Of a stretch of 64,000 nucleotides of DNA, positions 34,382 to 47,936 are shown piece by piece. The stretch spans positions 3,397,001 through 3,461,000 of the forward strand of contig BSDZ01000004.1 of NCBI GenBank assembly GCA_030268105.1, read 5' to 3'. The DNA is from Volvox africanus. Taxonomy: Eukaryota; Chlorophyta; Chlorophyceae; Chlamydomonadales; Volvocaceae. The position numbers and the translations under genes were made by a program. The notes under the pieces were generated by a model. It searched no databases. It saw only the letters and a list, made by a program, of their open reading frames with translations, and was not told the DNA's origin. Within the stretch, counting starts at the first letter, position 1. Each line of letters opens with the position of its first letter.

Positions 34382-35865
34382 AGTGGCGAAGTCATGGATT
34401 ATGGATAGGTAGGGGGCAATTGAGCTTCTTTAAAACGTGTATTACCTTGAGTACTGATACGTTCAGCGTGGTAAAGGGAGGGGCACAAGGACGAGAGCAG
34501 AGCGGGTAGGGGTGCTGGTCTTTCCACAATGTGTTGATCAAGCACGCATGTAGCTCAATATGAGCAGTATGCCGTGGGTCTGTACTCTGGTCAGGCAAAG
34601 ATGCAGGACCAGTGCGGGATTTCAGTGATACCAGAAGAGGAGGGGGGTTGTAGTGGCAGGTGGAAAGCAAGCGATTGATTGGTATAGCATGTAACAGTGT
34701 TGTATTATTGGTGCCGGTGTTGGGTTGGAAGCGCTAGTCCATCAGCGGATAGATGCGCTCCCCCGGGAAACCGGGAAATTAGGCTATCCTTAATAGAGGG
34801 GAGATGCGCAAAAAAGCGTGATTGGGCAAGGGAAGTACTCCCTTTCACCTCATCGAGCGTCGCCGCCACTACTGCCGCAGCAGAAAACACCCTCCTGCCC
34901 CCTCACCCCGCATCACATAACCCTGACAGGGTGTCCGCACGTTCCTGTGACACGACGTACTTAAAGGCCAGAGCACATCGACTGGCTAGCAAACCCTGCG
35001 GCGTATTTCTTCTCCTGCCTACGCTTCACTGCACCCACCTGCCATCCGAAGCGATTTCACAAAGTTCTTTGCGCGCATGCATAAACCCTCCCCCCCTCCC
35101 AAAGCTGTGCACGCTAAAAGCCTATTCTCATCTCCCATGGCCTTGACCCACGAGCCTGGTAGGCATAGCCGTAGCAGCCAAAGGCATTTACCCCTTCTGC
35201 TATCCATTCTGTCCCATGGGCAGTAGGGGAAGGTACCTGGCGGTTCCTCGGAAATTAGGGGCCCCGGCTCGGAGGGTGCACATACGACTACAAACCACAT
35301 CCAACCCTTGCGCTTGCCCCACATGTGCCGACACTCCCCCAGCACGTTAGCAGTGCGAGAGCCCCGTGGGTCAGGATCAGTTCTTTCGCCCGCTGATCCT
35401 CATCGGGTTTCGAAGCACCGAGCTTAGAACCTGCGGTGCGACTCGGCTCCCACACTGAGCCTCCTTGCAAACATTCACACAGCAGCACGCACCTCGCTTG
35501 CTCACTCGTCCGGAAACATATCCGGAAACATATCCATATACTACCTGTATTCTTTACACTAATCTCCACCTCCACACAGATCCGTCAAAACCCTGCATAC
35601 TCGCAGAGAATGTTGCGGCATGTGCAAGGTCTGCAAGCAGCCGTCTGAATTCGTAATAAGCTGCCCAATCCCATCTCTTGAGGGAAAACAACAGACCCAG
35701 CAACAACCGCACAACTCATTACTGACAGTACCACTGCTAAGTGCCGAACTTAAGCCACCTCCACCACCACCCTGCTCTTATAGCTGTAATCTGCAACTTG
35801 CAACGTATGGTCGCTCCTTCCCCAGTCTATTGCCGCTGGTGTTTCCGGGGTCGCTGGGGGTCCTC
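34382..35865. other. Convergent intergenic region
   Basis: Separates the ends of the DCC gene and the tyrosyl-tRNA synthetase gene. An open plus frame at 34697-35146 has no codon or family support. Nothing else recognised. Confidence 0.5.
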
Positions 35866-38662
35866 TTACTTAGTGACCTTGTAGGACTTAACCTTTTTGA
35901 GGAGGTCCTTGGCCTCTGTATTGTTTTCGAAGTGGTCCCGCACGGGTTGCAAGATCGTGTTCAGATGGCGAGACAGACCCGCCTGAGACCGTATGGGGAA
36001 AGGAAGGGCAGTGCAGCATCTTAGGTTGACATGATTTACATGCGCATTCTATGGGGTCACGAAGCCCCAAAGTGCAAACATATAGTGCAGGTTAGGGTGG
36101 GGTAGGAAGGAAACGAGCCCAAAGGACCTCAGGCTGTTCCCGGCTCTGCCTTTGCGTCAGAATACACAGGCGTCCTGTACAACTCCGCACCTTGAGGTCG
36201 CCTGGATGCAGTCCGCCCTCCTCATAGTCTGCCACCAGCTCCTCGGCCGTAGCGTACCTCCGGTCTCCGCCGTTGTCCGCGGGGCGGCGCACCTCGAAGT
36301 AGCCAAACCAGGGCAGGACTATGTACTTGACGTACTCAATGCAGGGATTACCCGCCGTGACTTTGGGTGGGCAGTAAGCCTTCTTTATCTTGGTGTTTAC
36401 CTGAAAAGTGCGGCGTAGTAGGGGGGCCGGGATGTAGAAGACGACGTCAGTGAGTACGGAGTACCTCAGATGGGTGTAGTAGGGCAGCTAAGAGCAACGC
36501 CGACAGGTCCTTCCGAGGCCGATACCCTTGTCACCCTGTTATAGCGCTCGAAAACTCCCTTCATAGCTTCATACCTTCGTTCGCTCTGTTTTCTACGCAT
36601 GTGAAAACATAAATTCGGCCCTCCGGCCCTCCTGCCGCCAAACGCTAACGCCTCGCAACGGCTCGCGGATAACCCCCCTGCCCCACCTATTTTCACCCAC
36701 CACCTCCTGTGTGGATTTATCCTGTTATTTACCAGTATTGACCTCTCCCCCTCACCTCTGCCTCGGTGTCCTCCATGAAGATGGCCGAGTTGGGGTCACT
36801 CTTGCTCATCTTCTCCTGCCCTTCCAACAAACCGGGCATCATCCTGCGGAAAAGGTCACAACATGCTGCGGTCTCTAATAGCATACAAGTAGACATACAA
36901 ATAGACAAGGAACAAAGTGGAAAAAGGTACTGTCCCACTAGAACGGAGTTCCCTAAGTGATAGAAGTGGCCGCATATCTGCACATTCATACTTCAACGTT
37001 TCCTATAAATCCACTCCATTTCTCAACGGATACAACTGCCTAGCCCCTTGCCGCCTGACCTGTGCGACAGGATGATGGGCTTCAGCTTGCGTTTGATGTC
37101 ATCGCAGTATTCCCGGGCCAACATGTTGACCTTTGGAGATTAGGTGGGCGGAAACGGGCAGTCAAACGAACGAGTGACATGAACAAGGAGAGTAAAATTA
37201 CTCTAGCGAGCGCGCAAACAGTTGCTTGGCTGAGCCCTGCCCGGCCCCGTCAGCCCTTCCACCCTCCCCTTGCACGGGGATATATGCCGAAAATGCGTAG
37301 ACTAGGTGAACGCACCTTGCGCTGATCCATCCCTAGCTGGCAGATGTCCGCCTTGAGGAAGAAGATGTCGGCGCACTGCATGCAGGGGTAGAAGATCTGC
37401 GCCGCGCTCAGTTCCTCGGTCTCGGAGCGGCCCATAATTTGCGAGCAACTGACAGAGGGGAAGGGGCAAGGGGCGACATCGGCAAGATCAGCGACAGGAT
37501 GTGGAATGGCGGGAGGTCGTGGTACCACTGCTACTGGTTAGGTTGGTGATTGGGAACAATTGTTAACCGGGAAGGTTTGGCCCCGGCTGGCGCGTCTGTG
37601 GTGAAAGCAATAGACACACACCCTAAAGGTTCCAGCAACACTAATAACTGGCCCCTTTATATCTATCTATCCGCGAAGCAAAGGAGGCCTGACAACGTTC
37701 AGTCGAACTGCTGCATAAGCGAAGGAAAGTACCCACCGAATGATGCGCTTAAGGTTATTCTTCCGAGCGATGTCCATCACCAAAGTCCAGTACTCGTCCG
37801 GCCGCTTGTTGATCTCCTCACTGCTGGACAGGAACTCTACCTGGCGAAGATCATACCACGTGCGTGTAATAAGAGGGACGGAGGCCGGACGGCAGAAGGA
37901 GGCGAAAGGAAGTGGGCTGGGGAATGCCAGGAGGGCGAGCTGGGCGTGCGCAATGCAGATTCACGGCAGGGAGTGTGCGCATGTGGAAGCACGCGTGCAA
38001 CGGTGTCCTCTCGGCCAGCTTTCTAGTCCCTCGTACGCGGTTGCCGCAGGGGTCAAGCACCGTTGATCTGGAGCGCAATGATTGTAGAGGTACAGAAAGC
38101 ACGGGCATTAAAAACATAGCCCCTTTAACATGAAATCGCAAGGTACATAACTTGGTCGGGATTGTGAGCTACCGCGTAAACCCCTCCAACCCAGAAGGTA
38201 ACGCAGTACCTTGGACAGGTCCATGCCCACAGCCTTCCAGACCTCCACCATGTACTTTCCCACGGTTTGAATCTTCTTCAGGTCGCCACCCATCTTGTTG
38301 TTCAGCTGCGCAAACCAGTCCGCCACCCAGAACTTGAAGTGGCAACCCGCCTTGGTAAGCTTGTTGACATTTATTGCCTTCATAACACCCTGTGCGATAT
38401 GCATGCGCCCCGACGGCTCGAAGCCGTCATAAGCCACTGGGACCGGTTTCTTTGCAAGCAGCAACCGGAGTTCGTCATCGTTGATGCACTCCTCTGCGAC
38501 GCTACGTGCGAGCGCAAAACGCTCCTCCAGGGTGAGACCTGTGGGATGTGGGGGCTCCACTGGGGTCTCCGCGGGTGCTGCTGCCTCGCCATCGATCTTC
38601 AGCTTATCCTTCAGCTCCTCACATGGCGCCGCCAATGCTGCTGTTGGCTCCGCATCTGACAT
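35866..38662 (-). CDS. Tyrosine--tRNA ligase, cytosolic type
   Basis: Seven exons with exact phase continuity: 38662-38210, 37840-37737, 37448-37316, 37130-37060, 36843-36756, 36400-36191, 35982-35866; 391 residues. A class I aminoacyl-tRNA synthetase that charges tRNA-Tyr in the cytosol. Seen in the sequence: DGFEPSGRMHIAQG with the HIGH-equivalent HIAQG at residues 88-92, VEFLSSSEEINKRPDEYW, QIMGRSETEELSAAQIFYPC, CQLGMDQRK and the KMSKS loop at 265-269 (EGQEKMSKSDPNSAIFMED). The C-terminal anticodon-binding part ends in DLLKKVKSYKVTK. The length and wording match plant/eukaryotic cytosolic TyrRS, not bacterial or plastid enzymes. ATG 38662 is preferred; the frame extends upstream only from a TTG. 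It lacks the EMAP-II-like extension of animal enzymes. Confidence 0.95.
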
Positions 38663-39667
38663 CCTCGATACTTGCTTAAATCTACCTAAACTTATAACCG
38701 GATAGCGTGGAAAGCCTGAATCGCCGATTAGATCAACCGCCTGGCCTCTAACGTCGATGAGCGCCGCCTGTTTTGCAGCAATAGCCTGGCCAAGGCGCAA
38801 GAGGGCGCCAAGTGACCGGATTTTCGTAATTATGAAGTTACTTTTGAAGGCAATTCATACGGACGGTGTCGGCAGGACACTGGTGCCAATCTTCAATTCG
38901 GGAAGTGACTGTAGGGAAGCTGGTCCTTCTAGCAACCGCCTATCCAAATGACATTATAGCCGTCCAGCATTAATTACATCGCTAATTCAAATGCTTCGTC
39001 TTCAACTGTCATCACTCCGAGACCTGTCAGGTAAGGGATGCGGAATTATGTAAGTCAGTAAATAAACGAATCTAAAACAAATGTCATTCACAATTTACAT
39101 TGTAAGATTTTGTATAGCAATCTGCGTTGAAAATCATCGTCTTGCGAATTTCTCGTTCGTTGCATTTGCATATTTTTTGCATGTTTTACATTTGTTCCAT
39201 TCCATTCCGACAAGGCATCTGCTAACTTCCTGGCAATATCAAAAACCCGTAATCCGCTGTTACTTGTTGGTGCCGACTCAGTTCAAAATTGCCCGACAAG
39301 TCCTGGTTGCGTCGTAGCGCATCTGTTGGCATCTTAACGCGGAACGAGTGGGACGAAACGTTTGGCAGCGTTCACGCACGGGATACTACTACTTGGAAAG
39401 TACCAAACGGCTTTGCACCTACGTAATTGCGAAAGGGCCTGGGAACCAACCGGCGGGTGCAGTACCAGCAGCCGACGGTTTCCTCGTTCCCTTAAGGTGG
39501 TGCTGAAATTCCCACCGTTGCTAGAGAAGGCTGTTGTGCCAGCTTTGAAACAGCTGGCGCCTTCTCTATCGTGGTAGGCAGCAAACGGCTGCCGTCCCGT
39601 GCCTGGTAATCGTTGAACGCTGGTCAAACGTGAGGTTGTGACACTCCATCCCGGTAGAAACCTTCTA
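38663..39667. promoter_or_regulatory. Shared upstream region of tyrosyl-tRNA synthetase and ECD
   Basis: A 1.0-kb divergent intergenic stretch, AT-rich around 39000-39200. It should contain both promoters; no specific elements could be assigned by eye. Confidence 0.4.
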
Positions 39668-42600
39668 ATGGACCTTTTTGAAACACTCGGGCTTGGGCCC
39701 CGCCAACCCGAGGAAAATGAGCTATATATTGCTATCTACGTGGACCCCACCGCCGCCACTGCTGGCAGCGATGGCTCCGAGGTATTGGACCTGGGGGAAG
39801 CTATCGCGGGGGAGCTCGCGTCCGAAATCCCAGGTCCCGTGCGGGCGCTTGACAATGGACTAGCTTCATCAACTTGCGGCCTGCCAGGTGATGCGGGCTT
39901 AAGGGTGTCGCATGGCATATCGCTGTACCATGATCTCATTGGCTGATATAGTCAGAGGAGACGAGGCAGCGGGATGGGTGAGTCGAGTGGGTTGAAGGAA
40001 TCAAAGTGGGTCGAGAGCCACTGCGGTGCACCGGTTGTTGCTGCTGATTCGACATCCACCTCACTACAGCGTCTGTGCAGTTTGACTTCGCAAACACGCA
40101 TACTAGGCAATAGCGCTGTGCAGTATGGCGCCAACAGTGGCTTCCAACACAAAATATATGTGCCGTCAGGAGGCTGCGCGTTGCCCCGGAGAGAATAGAC
40201 CCAGTTCAGCCGGTCCAAACAACAAGCTTTGCCGCCCCCTATGCTTCTCAGCGGTTTCCTGCGCCCAATCGTCCCCCAACGAGGCATGCCTATCTGCCGA
40301 ACCCTCCCGCGGTTGGATCCTCATCTTATCCACGTCCATGCCGTGGTCGTCCTGTCTCGCCCATCTTGCACGGGTTGTATCACATGTCCATATGCCACAG
40401 ATGGAGTCCCGGACCACATGGAGCTTCTGCGGGCTCGCTGTATGGCATGGTTATTGCCCTACCTGACCGACTACGTATGGAACAAGGACCCGCTGGTGCT
40501 GAGGGCATCCTCCCGGCACGTTCCATCTTGGGAGCGAAGGCGCGGGCCGGGTGGCATTCCCCGCCGCACGTTCCAAGGTGCAAGTCGGGCCCAAGGTGTG
40601 AAGCCTTGTAGGACGTGTTTACAGCTTCTTTACCGGTGGTCGTTTGCAGCGGGCTATGGTGTACGTGTAATCTCCAGGCAGGATGCATACGGCCACGATC
40701 CATGATGCGTGCGTCCCCATGCGAGGTTTTCCTCGTCATGGTCGTTTGTGGCTGTCAGGCGCCCCCTCCAGCCTGCATGCCGAGTCCCGCGTCCCTGAGT
40801 CTCTTTTCCTTTGGGGCTCGCCCCCTGGTGCACGATGTCCGGTCTGCAGGCTGCGTCGACAGGCCCGCGAGCAACATTGAGAGCGGTCAGGAGGGCTGCG
40901 TGTGGTCAGTGATGCGCTTCGGGGATGCGGTGGACGATGAGTGGTGGGTGGTGTGGCTGCTGCTGCGCATGACCAGGGAGTTACAGGACCTTTCCGTACA
41001 GGTGCGCACAGCAGAAGTGCAGCTGGACAGTTGGCGGGATGAGGTGGTAGGAACCTTGCCATGGCGGCATGTACCATGTTCGTTGGGTGGAAGCTGCAGT
41101 GGGTATGGCTGGCAGCTGGTGGGGAGCGGAGCATAGCTGCGGCAGGGGAGGGTTGCGAGGAACGGCGGTCGCCGCGTTCACGTCCCTGCTATTCTGTCGT
41201 TCCCTGTGCACTCGTCGGTTGTGTCTGTGGCCTCGCACGCAGGTGTGGGACAATGATGGGCAGTTCCTGCTAATCGAGGCGGCCTATGCATTGCCGCGCT
41301 GGCTGAAGCCCGAGACGGCAGAAAATCGTGTGTGGTTGCGCCATGGCCGGCTGCACATTATTCCATTGGCCAGCAATGCGGCTCCAGACCTGCCGGCGAG
41401 CCCTACCGTGGCACAGGCGTTAGTGGTGCTGCGGGAGGGCAGGTGCGGGAGGGTCGCCAGCTGGCGAGCGGTTTGGCAAAGTTAGGCTTTGATGCGGGAG
41501 GGTGGTACATGACTGTACGTGGGTAAGGTGCGGGTGGTCAGGTTCCTTTGTTTTATTTGATGGCGGACAGGTAGTGAACATGCCAAATGCTGCGCTCAAG
41601 ACTTTATAGTGGCTCGTGGTTCTTTTATCTTTGTGGGAGGAGGGAGCCGTAAGTCTTGCTCTTCCCATGCGTGCCGGTTATGTTCGCGATCAGGCTGGTC
41701 ACTGCTAGCCAACGGGTTCAGCGTCCCATCGACCAGCGGTTGGAGGGTTACCCCGACCGCGCGCGCAGCGAGCAGCAGCACGTGGCCCGCTGCCTGCTGC
41801 CAGTACCATTGGCGGCGGCACTGACGGCGAAGCCGCAATTGGTTTCAGAGCTTGTCGAGGCCTTCTACCTCCGGTGCGCCGACGCGTTGCGCCGCTCAGT
41901 TACCGGAGCCTTAACTCGTTTCTGCCTAAACGGCGGCGGCATCAGACTTGCCTGGACTTGTCGATGCGCTTTTAGATATAAGCCACGTCCTCATCCCCTC
42001 TTTGCCCTGGCACTTTAGATACATTGAACGCTCAGCTTTCATACCAACGACACATGCAGCATGTCACGCGCTCCTTATGTTTTAAGGCGCCGGATGGCTT
42101 CATCCCATGCACCCCCGAACACTTTCCTCGCCCCCTGTGGCGCGGGACCTTGTTACCCTAGGGACGCGGACGATATGCGTATCGCCTCCCGAATGTGCTT
42201 CCTTTCACCCTCCCTGGAGCGGACTTCTACACTCGTACGGATGACGCGCTGCCATTATGCCCAGCTGGCAGCACAACGGTTTTCTGCGCCGCGGGGCCTG
42301 TCCATGCCACCACCGGATAGCCCCATGGCTAAGGCAGCCGACCTGGGGCTCAAACTAACGGTGGCGGCGGAGATCATTTGCGCCAGGAACGCTTCCTCAG
42401 TGCAGCAGCAGCAGCAGCGGGAGGCGGGAGCGGTGACGGCGGGGACCATTACGGTGATTCACGAGGCACGCTTCGCGGCAGACCCGACGTGGCGACGGTT
42501 CAAGTCTTCCCTGGAGGCCAAGGGTTATTTCCAGGGCAACATCCCGGGGTCGCAGAGGTGAGGTGCTGAGCATCTGCGCTGCATATCGGCCGACCGCACG

Positions 42601-45600
42601 AGTGAGAACCCGATGAACTAAAACAGTAGTCTTCCTCTTAGCGTCTCTATATGAGAAGTCTGCCGCGCAGGCAGGCTGCCCAACACTCCTGCTGGATATG
42701 TTGACTTTCTCTAGGGAACCTACCAATCGACATGCGAATTGGGAATAATGATTGATAGATACATTTACTTCGGCAGGCAAGGGATGACGTGCAAGGGGTA
42801 GAAGCAGTAAGGCAGTAAGGGTATGCACGTCCGTCACCCGCTCAGGTACAAGGAGCTGCTTGCAACGGCTCTGGAGGCGTACGCTGTGGGCCTCTCAGGC
42901 GAGCCCGGCTGCGTCGCGACTGGGGCCAACGACAGCGGAGCCCTCCGGGATCCGCGGAGACACCTTGCGGAGCTGGTGCTAGGGGCAGCGGCTACGGGAG
43001 CCAAGGTTGAGGGCGAGGCAGGTGGGTACTAGAACGGCGGTATTGGCCGGGGCGAGGTCATGTTACCCTGAATTTTGTTGTTCACCCTGAATTTTGTTGT
43101 TGTTCAGCCTCTTAATTCACGCAAGCCATGATAGAGGCTGTGGCTTGGAATTCACTGGCCGTAATTACAGAGAATACACACAGTCCAGGAAGATCGGCAA
43201 AATTCCACACGAACCAAGGTGCAGTCAGCGACAGTCAACCAACGAGATCTTGTGGGCGAGTATACAGGGTAAAATAACCCGTGTATGCGTTGCGTCATAA
43301 CCTCTTGTCGTTGCCAGTTCCGAATAAAAACCCGTTGAATTTCTTTCTTCCACTCTTTGCTACATGCATGTACATGTCTCAGGGTAATGCGTTCTACGAG
43401 CCAGTCAAGAGCATAAAGAAGTCACCAAAGAAAATGTAGCAGCACACACGATATACAACTTTGTCACGTCCAATCATCAACGAAAAACTAAAAAGAGTTC
43501 ACACAGTTCCAAATCTACTATATTGCCTAGCTATGGGAAGGTAAAATCCATCACGACTCATTTCTTGCTGCCACCGACACCAAACTTGCCCTTTTTCGCT
43601 GGGGGTCCCTTGGATGCTGCGGCTCCACCTGGTCCGCCCTTCCGTTTGTTATCCTCCTTGGTCGGCGGTGCTGCAGTAGTGAACCGGGAGATAAAACTAG
43701 CTATTCATATGCGTCGAAGTTAGCTTTTGTCAACTTATAATCAATGACCATCCGGACAATAAAACAAATAGCAGGAAAAGGACTACCATCTGGCAAGCTG
43801 CTTTAATTCTGGCTCCCAAATTAAAGGGGTTCTTTAAAACATTACCACACCGTACCTTTCGGTTTAGCGATGTTGCCTGTATTGGTCTTGGGCATCGACG
43901 TAAAAAACGTGTCCATCCGGCCCTGGTTGGCCTTGCTTTTGTGCTGCTTGATGCGCGTGACGGCTGCCCGGATTCTTTGCTCACTGAAGTTCTTTTCGTT
44001 GACCAAAAACTATGGACAACAACAAGTGTAGAAGAGTCATTGCCTGCCATCCGGTAACCTATTCTAATAACCAACATATCAGCACGAGTACTCAGCTACC
44101 TACCTGCACCAGGCCCTCCTCGTCGGGGTTCGTCCATTTTAGCTGTGGTAACTCGGCGGCGGGTGTGACCTTTGAAACGGACCAGTGGTAAAAGGACAAC
44201 CAAAAGCTTTTGCAACAGCCTGGGGTATACTGCGTGAACGTCGGAAGAATGCAAATCTCCTTGGCTTTGCGGAGTTCGGAGACCTACCTCCGGATTCTTG
44301 AAGAACTCGTGGCTTTCCTTGTGCGGAAAGAGATCTGGCACTGGGAACTTAGTTTTGTCCAGCTCCTCCAAGATTGCATCAATGCTACCATGCTTCTGCA
44401 CGGCCAGCACCGTGCGCAAGGATTTTCCATTTTTAGAGAGGTAACTTGTCCCACGACAGTACATCGCAATCAGCTGCGAGCACTTAGCAGTTAAGGCATG
44501 AACCCTCGCACCTTTATTAGCTGCAACGCGCGCACGGCCCCAACGCCGCGAATCGTGCCACAATAGTCACAACCCATAAGGATGCATAGGTCAATAAATT
44601 GATCGTCGTCCAGACCGAGCTCCTGCAATGCCACGGCGCGGTCGATCTCCTGCACTGGGACCTGCCAAGAAAGAAGCGGACCAGATGCCTGGTTAATAAG
44701 TTGCTCCGCATGCCTTCTAATCCCATGAATGAAGCGTAACCACGTCTCCACCGGCTGCATGCTCACGCACGTTCGAGCTGCTCGGTGCCATGAGATGACG
44801 GATGACACGTGGCGCTCCGAACGTGAGCGCGTCCATGTCCTCTGTGGCAAGGCCGTACACCAGGCCTGCTTTTGCCATCTCCGCACACTGCGCCTCGGCC
44901 TCAGAGGGCGCCTCCACCACGGGAACGCCCATAAGCCGCAGCAGCTGCTTACAATCCTCATTGTGCTCCTGCGCATGGAAAGGGGAATGTAATGCACCGG
45001 TGTTATTCTTTTTTTTCGCCAAAACACCAATTCTGACCGAGTCTTGCACCGTTATTTCCTGCCTGCTTCTGTGTATTGACGTCACGCGTACCTTCGTGAC
45101 CCGCACCGAGCGCTTGCTGTACTTCTCCACGGCCTCAGCATCGCCAGCCTCCTTGGCTTTTTCTAGTGCGTCATTTGCGTCAGCCCTGCGGCCAAATATG
45201 TATTGATAAGTGAGCTCTTTCAGCTCATTCTAGGGAAGAGCTTAGGAGTATGTAGCCCATCTATATGGACGACTGCTGTGGGTCCCGATACCTGCGGTCG
45301 GAGCGCATAGCGAGCTGGTCCTGCTTGAGTTGAGGGGGCTTGCCATCGAACACGTAGACGGGCTTGATACCGGCTTCAAGCATTTTTGCTGTTCGGAAGA
45401 ACATGCCTTGCAAATGGCTTGTAATATCGCCTGCTTCATTGGTAAGCAGCTGGTCACCTTGTCGGCCCACGACAACCATAAACTGGTATATATGCATACT
45501 GGCATCCACTGCAACTTTCCTTCCGAATAGATTTTCAAATTTTGTTTCTTTGATGCATCCTGGAGCGTTATCGCCAAGCAATTTGGTCAGCCCGTGAATT

Positions 45601-47936
45601 CCCATTGTGGCGGGATGTACTGGCACGCAACGTAAATTCTCCTGTATTTATTTTACAGTGCGTGTCTAGGAATAAATGTCCCTATGTACAATTAGGATAT
45701 TCATTTCTGGTATTTCAGCGCAATCGATGTGTGTACGACATCACTGCGTTCAGAGGATGCACGACACCATGCACCAACTTCGCTTTCCATTCCCCATTCG
45801 TTTTTCATATCATCAACTTATAATATGCTTCGTCTCTTAATGCCATCCGTTCAGCTTCCTCTTTTCCCTTTCTGTGTCCCCGATAGGTGGCGCGACCTCC
45901 CTGACTGCTGAAGATGACGGTTGGCTTGATCAACAGCCTGACCGCCTGCAAGCCGAGCTGGATCGTCGCCAGGCGGAGTTGAACAAACATGTCGGCCGAC
46001 CAAAGGGGGAAAAGGAGCCTGCAGGCGATGCGGAGGGCTCACAGACCCGTGCAGGACAACAGCACGCCAGGGTGCGTTGCGTAACTAACCACGGGAGCAA
46101 ACCACGGCTGGGTAATGGTCGCCTACCTTAAGCTGATGCTGACTCACATTGTACACTTTGGGCACGCTGTATTCCCAGGTGGTCCAAGGAACCCATTGAA
46201 GTCCCCAAGTCTTAGTGCGCCTTGGCTCCACTTTCCCTGTCAGGCTTGCTTGCATACAGGTCATATCGTTGCCGCACGGCTTGCCACAGCACTGTCCTGA
46301 CTTTCCCAGTAACAGTTCACAGTATCGAATGCGGCCCATACAGGAGGTAGAAGCTGACGACATTGCCGCCAAGATGCGGGGTTTTATGGAACAGTTATCC
46401 GGCTTGGAGGGTGCTGAGATATCGGGTGACAGAGCCATGGGATTAGGTTGCAGCGACGGCGTGGATTTCAACCCTGCCAGGTTCCTTCGGGAGCTCGAAG
46501 GAGTCTTAGGGCTTGATCGTTCGGTCAGGCAGCGGCGGGCACGAGAGGTGGACGATGGAGCTGAGGATGAAGATTATGGAGAGGGAGAGACATCAACGGA
46601 AGAGGGTTCGTCCTTCTTTTCCTCCGATGATGGGGAAAGCGATACCGAGGAAGGGGAGGAGGCCATGGGGGAAACGGAGGAGCGGGAAAATATTCAGGCA
46701 TTAAATTTCACAACCGGTAAGGGAGACCAATTTCCTGCGTCACGGGTTATCGTTGCAACAACTGTTGCAACAGCGGCAATAGGAACTGAAGCCCTCGCAG
46801 CCGTGGATGTGGCACATGCAACAGCTGCAGAACGGTGCCCAAAGGGTCTCAGCGAGTCGCAAAACTCTGATGCCACCAAACGGGCCGCACACGGGGTTGC
46901 TAGCAGAAGGCGGCAGGAGGCGCTGGTTGCTACAGAAGCAACGGCGGCCACGATTAGGGTGGGCAGTACCGCGAGCAACGTCAACCTAGGCTCTGGCGCA
47001 ACGAGACGTCAACAGGCCCTGAAGCGAGGCTTCCTGTGGGCTCATGATGCGAAAGATGCCGACAGTAAATCAAAGAACGTATCATCGACAGTCCTTGCCC
47101 CAAAAGATTCTCCGAGCGAGCCTGCGCGAATGGCGGGCATGGGTGTGAACGACCGCGCTAGTGGCGCTGACGTGCCTGGATTGTCATCGCAGCGGCAGGA
47201 GCTGGACTGGGAGGTCCGTACCGCCACCGACAGCGATGACGAGGATATCAGGGAGGGCGAGCAGGAGGTGGAGGAATGGAATGGAGATGTACGCTCTGCA
47301 GCTGCGCATGGGAAATTGCCAAAGCGGCAAGGCGAGGAGTGCGAATGTGATGATGGCGAAGATGGACATGACCACAACGCCACGGCGAAGTTGTTGGCTG
47401 CGCTGGGCGTGGGCACACCGAGCGGCAGCAGTGGTGGGGATAGCGATGGGGAGCAGCCGGGTTGCGATGCAGCTGTACGTTATGGTGCGTCACAGCAGCT
47501 GCGTGGCGCAGCATTGCACGGCGATGGTGCGGGAAGTGATGCGTCGGTAGCTATGACGAAAGCAAGGATACCAGCAAGCAACGTCAGCGGCGCTGTAGGT
47601 TCTCGTCGGTTTGGTGATGCGGACTTTATGACAACGTACGACAGCGCCATGCAAGCGGAGCTGGTGGGAACTACGCTCGCACAGAGCTTCGATGCAGGAT
47701 TCGTAACCTCGGGTAAGGGCGGCGGGAGCTCCGGCAGCGGCGGCGGCGGCTTGGGCAGGCCAGGAATCACAGGGGCAGGGCCCGCGACGGCAGGCCTGGA
47801 ACCGGTGGACCTAGATATGAACTTGGTGCGGAATCTTCTGCGGTCATACACTGCACAGCAGGGGAGTGCAGGACCTGCCGGCAATATGGCTGCGATACTG
47901 GGGATGTCGCTGGTGGCGGGTGACATTGTAGACTGA
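39668..47936 (+). CDS. ECD: Ecdysoneless (ECD/SGT1) homologue
   Basis: Nine exons, every junction in phase: 39668-39887, 40401-40595, 40850-41001, 41243-41442, 41694-41873, 42162-42557, 42846-43021, 45887-46071, 46344-47936; 1,098 residues. ECD is a conserved eukaryotic protein linked to U5 snRNP/splicing-factor assembly with the R2TP chaperone and to cell-cycle control. Characteristic blocks: [73 protein letters not shown] (completed only after splicing), [35 protein letters not shown] and the C-terminal [27 protein letters not shown]. The first two exons are the least certain. The long acidic middle (last exon) is expanded relative to the roughly 640-residue human protein. Intron 7 is 2,865 nt and contains the whole FEN1 gene on the other strand. 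Confidence 0.9.
43064..43110. repeat. Short tandem duplication in ECD intron 7
   Basis: The block ACCCTGAATTTTGTTGTT occurs twice in tandem, close to the donor site of the long ECD intron. Confidence 0.7.
43558..45605 (-). CDS. FEN1: Flap endonuclease 1
   Basis: Eight exons, all phases consistent: 45605-45292, 45185-45092, 44968-44771, 44661-44512, 44395-44288, 44169-44104, 44009-43856, 43670-43558; 398 residues, a normal FEN1 length. The enzyme is a structure-specific 5' nuclease that removes Okazaki-fragment flaps and acts in long-patch base excision repair. Seen: N-terminal [26 protein letters not shown] and [12 protein letters not shown]-domain acidic residues in [11 protein letters not shown] and [19 protein letters not shown]; and [19 protein letters not shown] with the helix-two-turn-helix [12 protein letters not shown]. 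The PCNA-binding box QGRMDTFF is at 339-346, and the C-terminal tail is Lys/Gly-rich. The gene lies wholly inside intron 7 of ECD, in antisense orientation. Confidence 0.97.

Noticed and set aside
39334..39627. Minus-strand 97-codon frame between tyrosyl-tRNA synthetase and ECD
   Set aside because: No similarity to any family and located in the probable shared promoter region.
42061..42561. Treating the ECD exons between 39.7 and 43.0 kb as several small genes
   Set aside because: Each piece matches consecutive parts of the ECD family and the phases agree across all introns.
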